Of a DNA stretch of 64,000 bases, positions 61,494 through 64,000 are shown piece by piece. A model generated the notes under the pieces. The model saw only the letters and a program-made list of their open reading frames with translations. It searched no databases and was not told the DNA's origin. The DNA lies in NCBI RefSeq assembly GCF_900163785.1, contig NZ_FUKN01000013.1, positions 744,001-808,000 on the forward strand, written 5' to 3'. The first letter of the stretch is position 1. Each line of letters opens with the position of its first letter. The translations under genes were made by a program, and so were the position numbers. The DNA is from Psychrobacter sp. JB385 (GTDB taxonomy: Bacteria > Pseudomonadota > Gammaproteobacteria > Pseudomonadales > Moraxellaceae).

Positions 61494-63830
61494 ATGCCGA
61501 TGTTATCAACACCTTCTTATAAAAAACCTGTTCATACAAAAAAATTATCCCGTTTTGGGACTGGTCAAGCGCTGTTGAGTGTCGCTATTGCCTCTATTCT
61601 TAGTACGACGGCATTTGCCGCTGAAAGCAATCAGCTTACGGCACAAGAAGCGACTGAGCAGCAAGAGATGCCAAGCACTCAGCTTGATACCATTGTTGTC
61701 TTAGCGGCTAGAGATGAGTTGGTGCAAGCACCAGGTCTATCTATCATTAGTGAAGAAGCCATCGAAAAAGCATCGATTTCTAATGACATCTCAGAAATCG
61801 TGCGTAAAATGCCAGGCGTAAATTTGTCAGGTTCGTCTACGTCGGGCCAGCGCGGCAATCAGCGCCAAATCGATTTGCGCGGTATGGGCCCAAATAACAC
61901 ACTTATTTTGATCGATGGTCGACCAGTCACTTCTCGTAATGCCGTGCGTCCTGGTCGCGGCAGTGAGCAGGACACCCGCGGTGACTCACAATGGGTACCG
62001 CCAAGCGCCATTGAACGTATTGAAGTTTTGCGTGGACCTGCAGCAGCTCGCTATGGTTCTGGTAGTATGGGCGGCGTGGTCAATATCATAACCAAAGCAC
62101 CGACCAAAAAAGAGTTTTCAGTATCAGGTCATTATGAGCTGCCAGAGAGTAATTTTGAAGGCGACGATTGGCGGACTAACATCAATATGGCAGGCCCGCT
62201 AACAGATAAGCTGTCCTTCCGTACCACACTTGGCTATCATGAGAGTGAAGGAGACGATCCTTATATTAATGCAAAAGATGCAGTCATTGTTGATGGGCGT
62301 GGTGGTCCAGAAGCTTCTGTTGCGGCAGGTCGTGAAGGGGTCGAAAATATAGATGCGCGCCAGCTGTTTGAATACGCGATGGATGCGATGAATACCGTTG
62401 GCGTTGAGATTAATTATAGTAATCAAAGCAATCGCTGGGCGGGTGATTCGCAGTTTCAAACCGTCAATGATGATTTGGTCAATGCCTTAGCGGGTCAAGA
62501 AACCAACAAAATGGAGCGTTATGGCGCGGCATTCACTCACCGCGGTGAATATGACAATAGCAGTAGCAATAGTTACTTAGAATATACGCGTACTGTCAAT
62601 GAGCGCCTCAACGAAGGCAGCGCAGGTCGTAATGAAGGTCAAATTTCAGTTCCTGGTGAAGGAGAAGAGTACACTTGGACAGAAGCGACTTATGACACGC
62701 TAAATGCAAAATCAGAGTGGGATATCTACTTTGACCGTCATACGTTGACGGCGGGTGCAGAATTCCGTGGTGAAAAACTGGATAATCCAGTGGTTGCCAA
62801 CTTAGCATTTGATGACGGGTTTGAGTTCGGTGATACAGAGACCGATCCTTCTAAGCGGGATCCAAAGACAGACTCGTATCTTATCGGTGCTTATTTAGAA
62901 GACAATTATCAACTCAATCCTGATTGGTATATCACGCCTGGTATCCGTTTTGACTATCATGATCAGGCTGGTAGCAACTGGTCACCCAGTATTAACACCA
63001 CTTGGAACTTTAGCCCGAACTGGTCGGTAAAAGCAGGTGTCAGTCGCGCATTTAAAGCGCCTTCACTTTATCAGCTTGATCCGAACTATATCTACTATAC
63101 TGGTGGTAATGGCTGTCCATCTAATGTACCGCTCGATCAACGAGGCTGCTATGTCTTGGGTAACCCTGATTTGGATCACGAAACCTCTTGGAACAAAGAG
63201 TTGACCTTTACTTATAAAGACAATGATGGGCTCAATGCAGGCTTAACTTACTATCATAACGATTATGACAATCGGATCGGTGCAGGTGTCGATCGTGTAG
63301 GTGTGATAGGGGTCGTGGCAGATGGCATTGCTACCAGTCGTTCTGTATTCCAGTGGGAAAACCAAGGCGATGCGGTTATCGAAGGTCTTGAAGGATTTGT
63401 CAAAGTACCTGTCACAGATACCGTCACATGGTCAACCAACTTAACGGGCAACATTCGCTCAGAGCGTAAAGATACGGGCGAGCCGCTATCGTTAATTCCT
63501 AAATTCACAGCGAACACAAGTGTCGATTGGGACATTACCCCGCGCTGGAATACAGATTTTGGCGTCAGCTACTACGGAACCATCGAGGCACCTAATATCT
63601 CTGTGACAACTGGCGATGAGCTTGGTACTGCAAAACTTGACCGTGAACCTTATGCACTTGCTAATGTGAGCACGCGCTATAATCTAACGGACGCTATCAC
63701 CGTCGGCGCTGGTGTCAAAAACATATTTGATAAACAAGTCAAACGAGAAGGTACGACGACCAATGCTGGTGCGCGTACGTTCAATGAACCCGGTCGTTAT
63801 TATATCTTTGATGTCAGCGTTGATTTTTAA
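61494..63830 (+). CDS. TonB-dependent catecholate-type ferric-siderophore receptor (FepA/PfeA-like)
   Basis: A receptor of about 778 residues. The signal peptide ends near TAFAAES and the TonB box is LDTIVVLAA. The plug carries the FepA-group block RDELVQAPG ... then GRGSEQDTRGDSQWVPPSAI and ERIEVLRGPAAARYGSGSMG, closely matching enterobactin receptors. The barrel has a Cys-bounded loop (GCPSNVPLDQRGC) in an extracellular position and ends IFDVSVDF. Start 61494 is nine bases after AGGA; a TTG at 61485 is also in frame. No catecholate biosynthesis gene is in the window, so it likely takes up foreign siderophores. A terminator follows at 63870. Confidence 0.9.
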   Translation: MPMLSTPSYKKPVHTKKLSRFGTGQALLSVAIASILSTTAFAAESNQLTAQEATEQQEMPSTQLDTIVVLAARDELVQAPGLSIISEEAIEKASISNDISEIVRKMPGVNLSGSSTSGQRGNQRQIDLRGMGPNNTLILIDGRPVTSRNAVRPGRGSEQDTRGDSQWVPPSAIERIEVLRGPAAARYGSGSMGGVVNIITKAPTKKEFSVSGHYELPESNFEGDDWRTNINMAGPLTDKLSFRTTLGYHESEGDDPYINAKDAVIVDGRGGPEASVAAGREGVENIDARQLFEYAMDAMNTVGVEINYSNQSNRWAGDSQFQTVNDDLVNALAGQETNKMERYGAAFTHRGEYDNSSSNSYLEYTRTVNERLNEGSAGRNEGQISVPGEGEEYTWTEATYDTLNAKSEWDIYFDRHTLTAGAEFRGEKLDNPVVANLAFDDGFEFGDTETDPSKRDPKTDSYLIGAYLEDNYQLNPDWYITPGIRFDYHDQAGSNWSPSINTTWNFSPNWSVKAGVSRAFKAPSLYQLDPNYIYYTGGNGCPSNVPLDQRGCYVLGNPDLDHETSWNKELTFTYKDNDGLNAGLTYYHNDYDNRIGAGVDRVGVIGVVADGIATSRSVFQWENQGDAVIEGLEGFVKVPVTDTVTWSTNLTGNIRSERKDTGEPLSLIPKFTANTSVDWDITPRWNTDFGVSYYGTIEAPNISVTTGDELGTAKLDREPYALANVSTRYNLTDAITVGAGVKNIFDKQVKREGTTTNAGARTFNEPGRYYIFDVSVDF

Positions 63831-63869
63831 TACTGATTCACTTTGATAAATAGGTTTTTTGCGAAAATG

Positions 63870-63901
63870 AAAGGTTTGAGTATATGCTTAGACCTTTTTT
63901 T
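63870..63901 (+). terminator. Terminator of the FepA-type receptor gene
   Basis: AAAGGTTTGAG pairs with CTTAGACCTTT through G-U wobbles and is followed by a T-run. It lies 40 bases past the stop codon. The last 99 bases of the window after it show no gene. Confidence 0.8.
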
Positions 63902-64000
63902 ATGATGTCTTTTAAGGGGGAATTAACGCTACATAGCTACTGTCGCCTGATTGTATCAAAAACGATACAGCGCTGATCCTATCTTGACAGTGAGAATGGC

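Noticed and set aside
1..64000. Search by eye for CRISPR arrays, tRNA or rRNA genes, insertion sequences, prophage or toxin-antitoxin genes
   Set aside because: None seen; the only repeats found are the 18-bp duplication in fahA, the four-copy intergenic element and the operator repeats.

Overview
The window looks like a chromosome segment of a gamma-proteobacterium of the Moraxellaceae, most likely Psychrobacter or a close relative. This rests on gene content and style: moderate GC, AAGGA-type ribosome binding sites, a phenylalanine/tyrosine catabolic cluster, and a pyridine-betaine catabolic cluster whose closest characterised counterpart I know is in Acinetobacter baylyi. The species call is inference. 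I saw no rRNA, tRNA, insertion sequence, prophage or CRISPR array.

Layout. (1) 1-1800: a DUF4331 secreted protein and a truncated lipoprotein gene. (2) 1954-14089: phenylalanine/tyrosine degradation. It holds maiA, an IclR regulator, an orphan TRAP binding protein, a VOC-fold metalloenzyme, fahA, an aromatic aminotransferase, a LysR regulator, hpd, phhA, phhB and an NhaC-type antiporter. Every step from phenylalanine to fumarate plus acetoacetate is present except a recognisable homogentisate dioxygenase; the VOC protein next to fahA is the candidate replacement. (3) 14198-27488: nitrate assimilation, as divergent nirBD and narK-kinase/phosphatase-nasB-nasA-cobA operons. A consensus sigma-54 promoter and NtrC-like sites lie between them. 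(4) 27519-49576: iron uptake. It contains a DUF2470-siderophore reductase fusion, a ferric-siderophore ABC importer, and an NRPS-independent siderophore (NIS) pathway. The NIS part has diaminobutyrate aminotransferase and decarboxylase (giving 1,3-diaminopropane), an N-monooxygenase, an N-acyltransferase, an MFS exporter, three IucA/IucC synthetases, an RraA-like protein and a TonB-dependent receptor. Fur-box-like palindromes precede the main units. (5) 49669-59252: a cluster matching trigonelline (N-methylnicotinate) degradation: BCCT transporter, two-component flavin oxygenase, aldehyde dehydrogenase, alpha/beta hydrolase, DUF1185 protein, GntR regulator, carboxymuconolactone-decarboxylase-like protein and succinate-semialdehyde dehydrogenase. 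(6) 59381-63830: LysR/DoxX pair and a FepA-type catecholate receptor with its own Fur box.

How the parts work together. The two catabolic clusters feed central metabolism (fumarate, acetoacetate, succinate; methylamine as nitrogen). The nas/nir block supplies ammonium from nitrate and includes cobA for the siroheme that NirB needs. These enzymes need much iron, and the neighbouring siderophore block can supply it.

Most notable: the missing homogentisate dioxygenase with a VOC candidate; the three-synthetase NIS cluster with a divergent RraA-like protein; the trigonelline-type cluster with an unexplained decarboxylase-like gene; and a family of four intergenic elements with a conserved core and inverted arms (7067, 10962, 39688, 59276).
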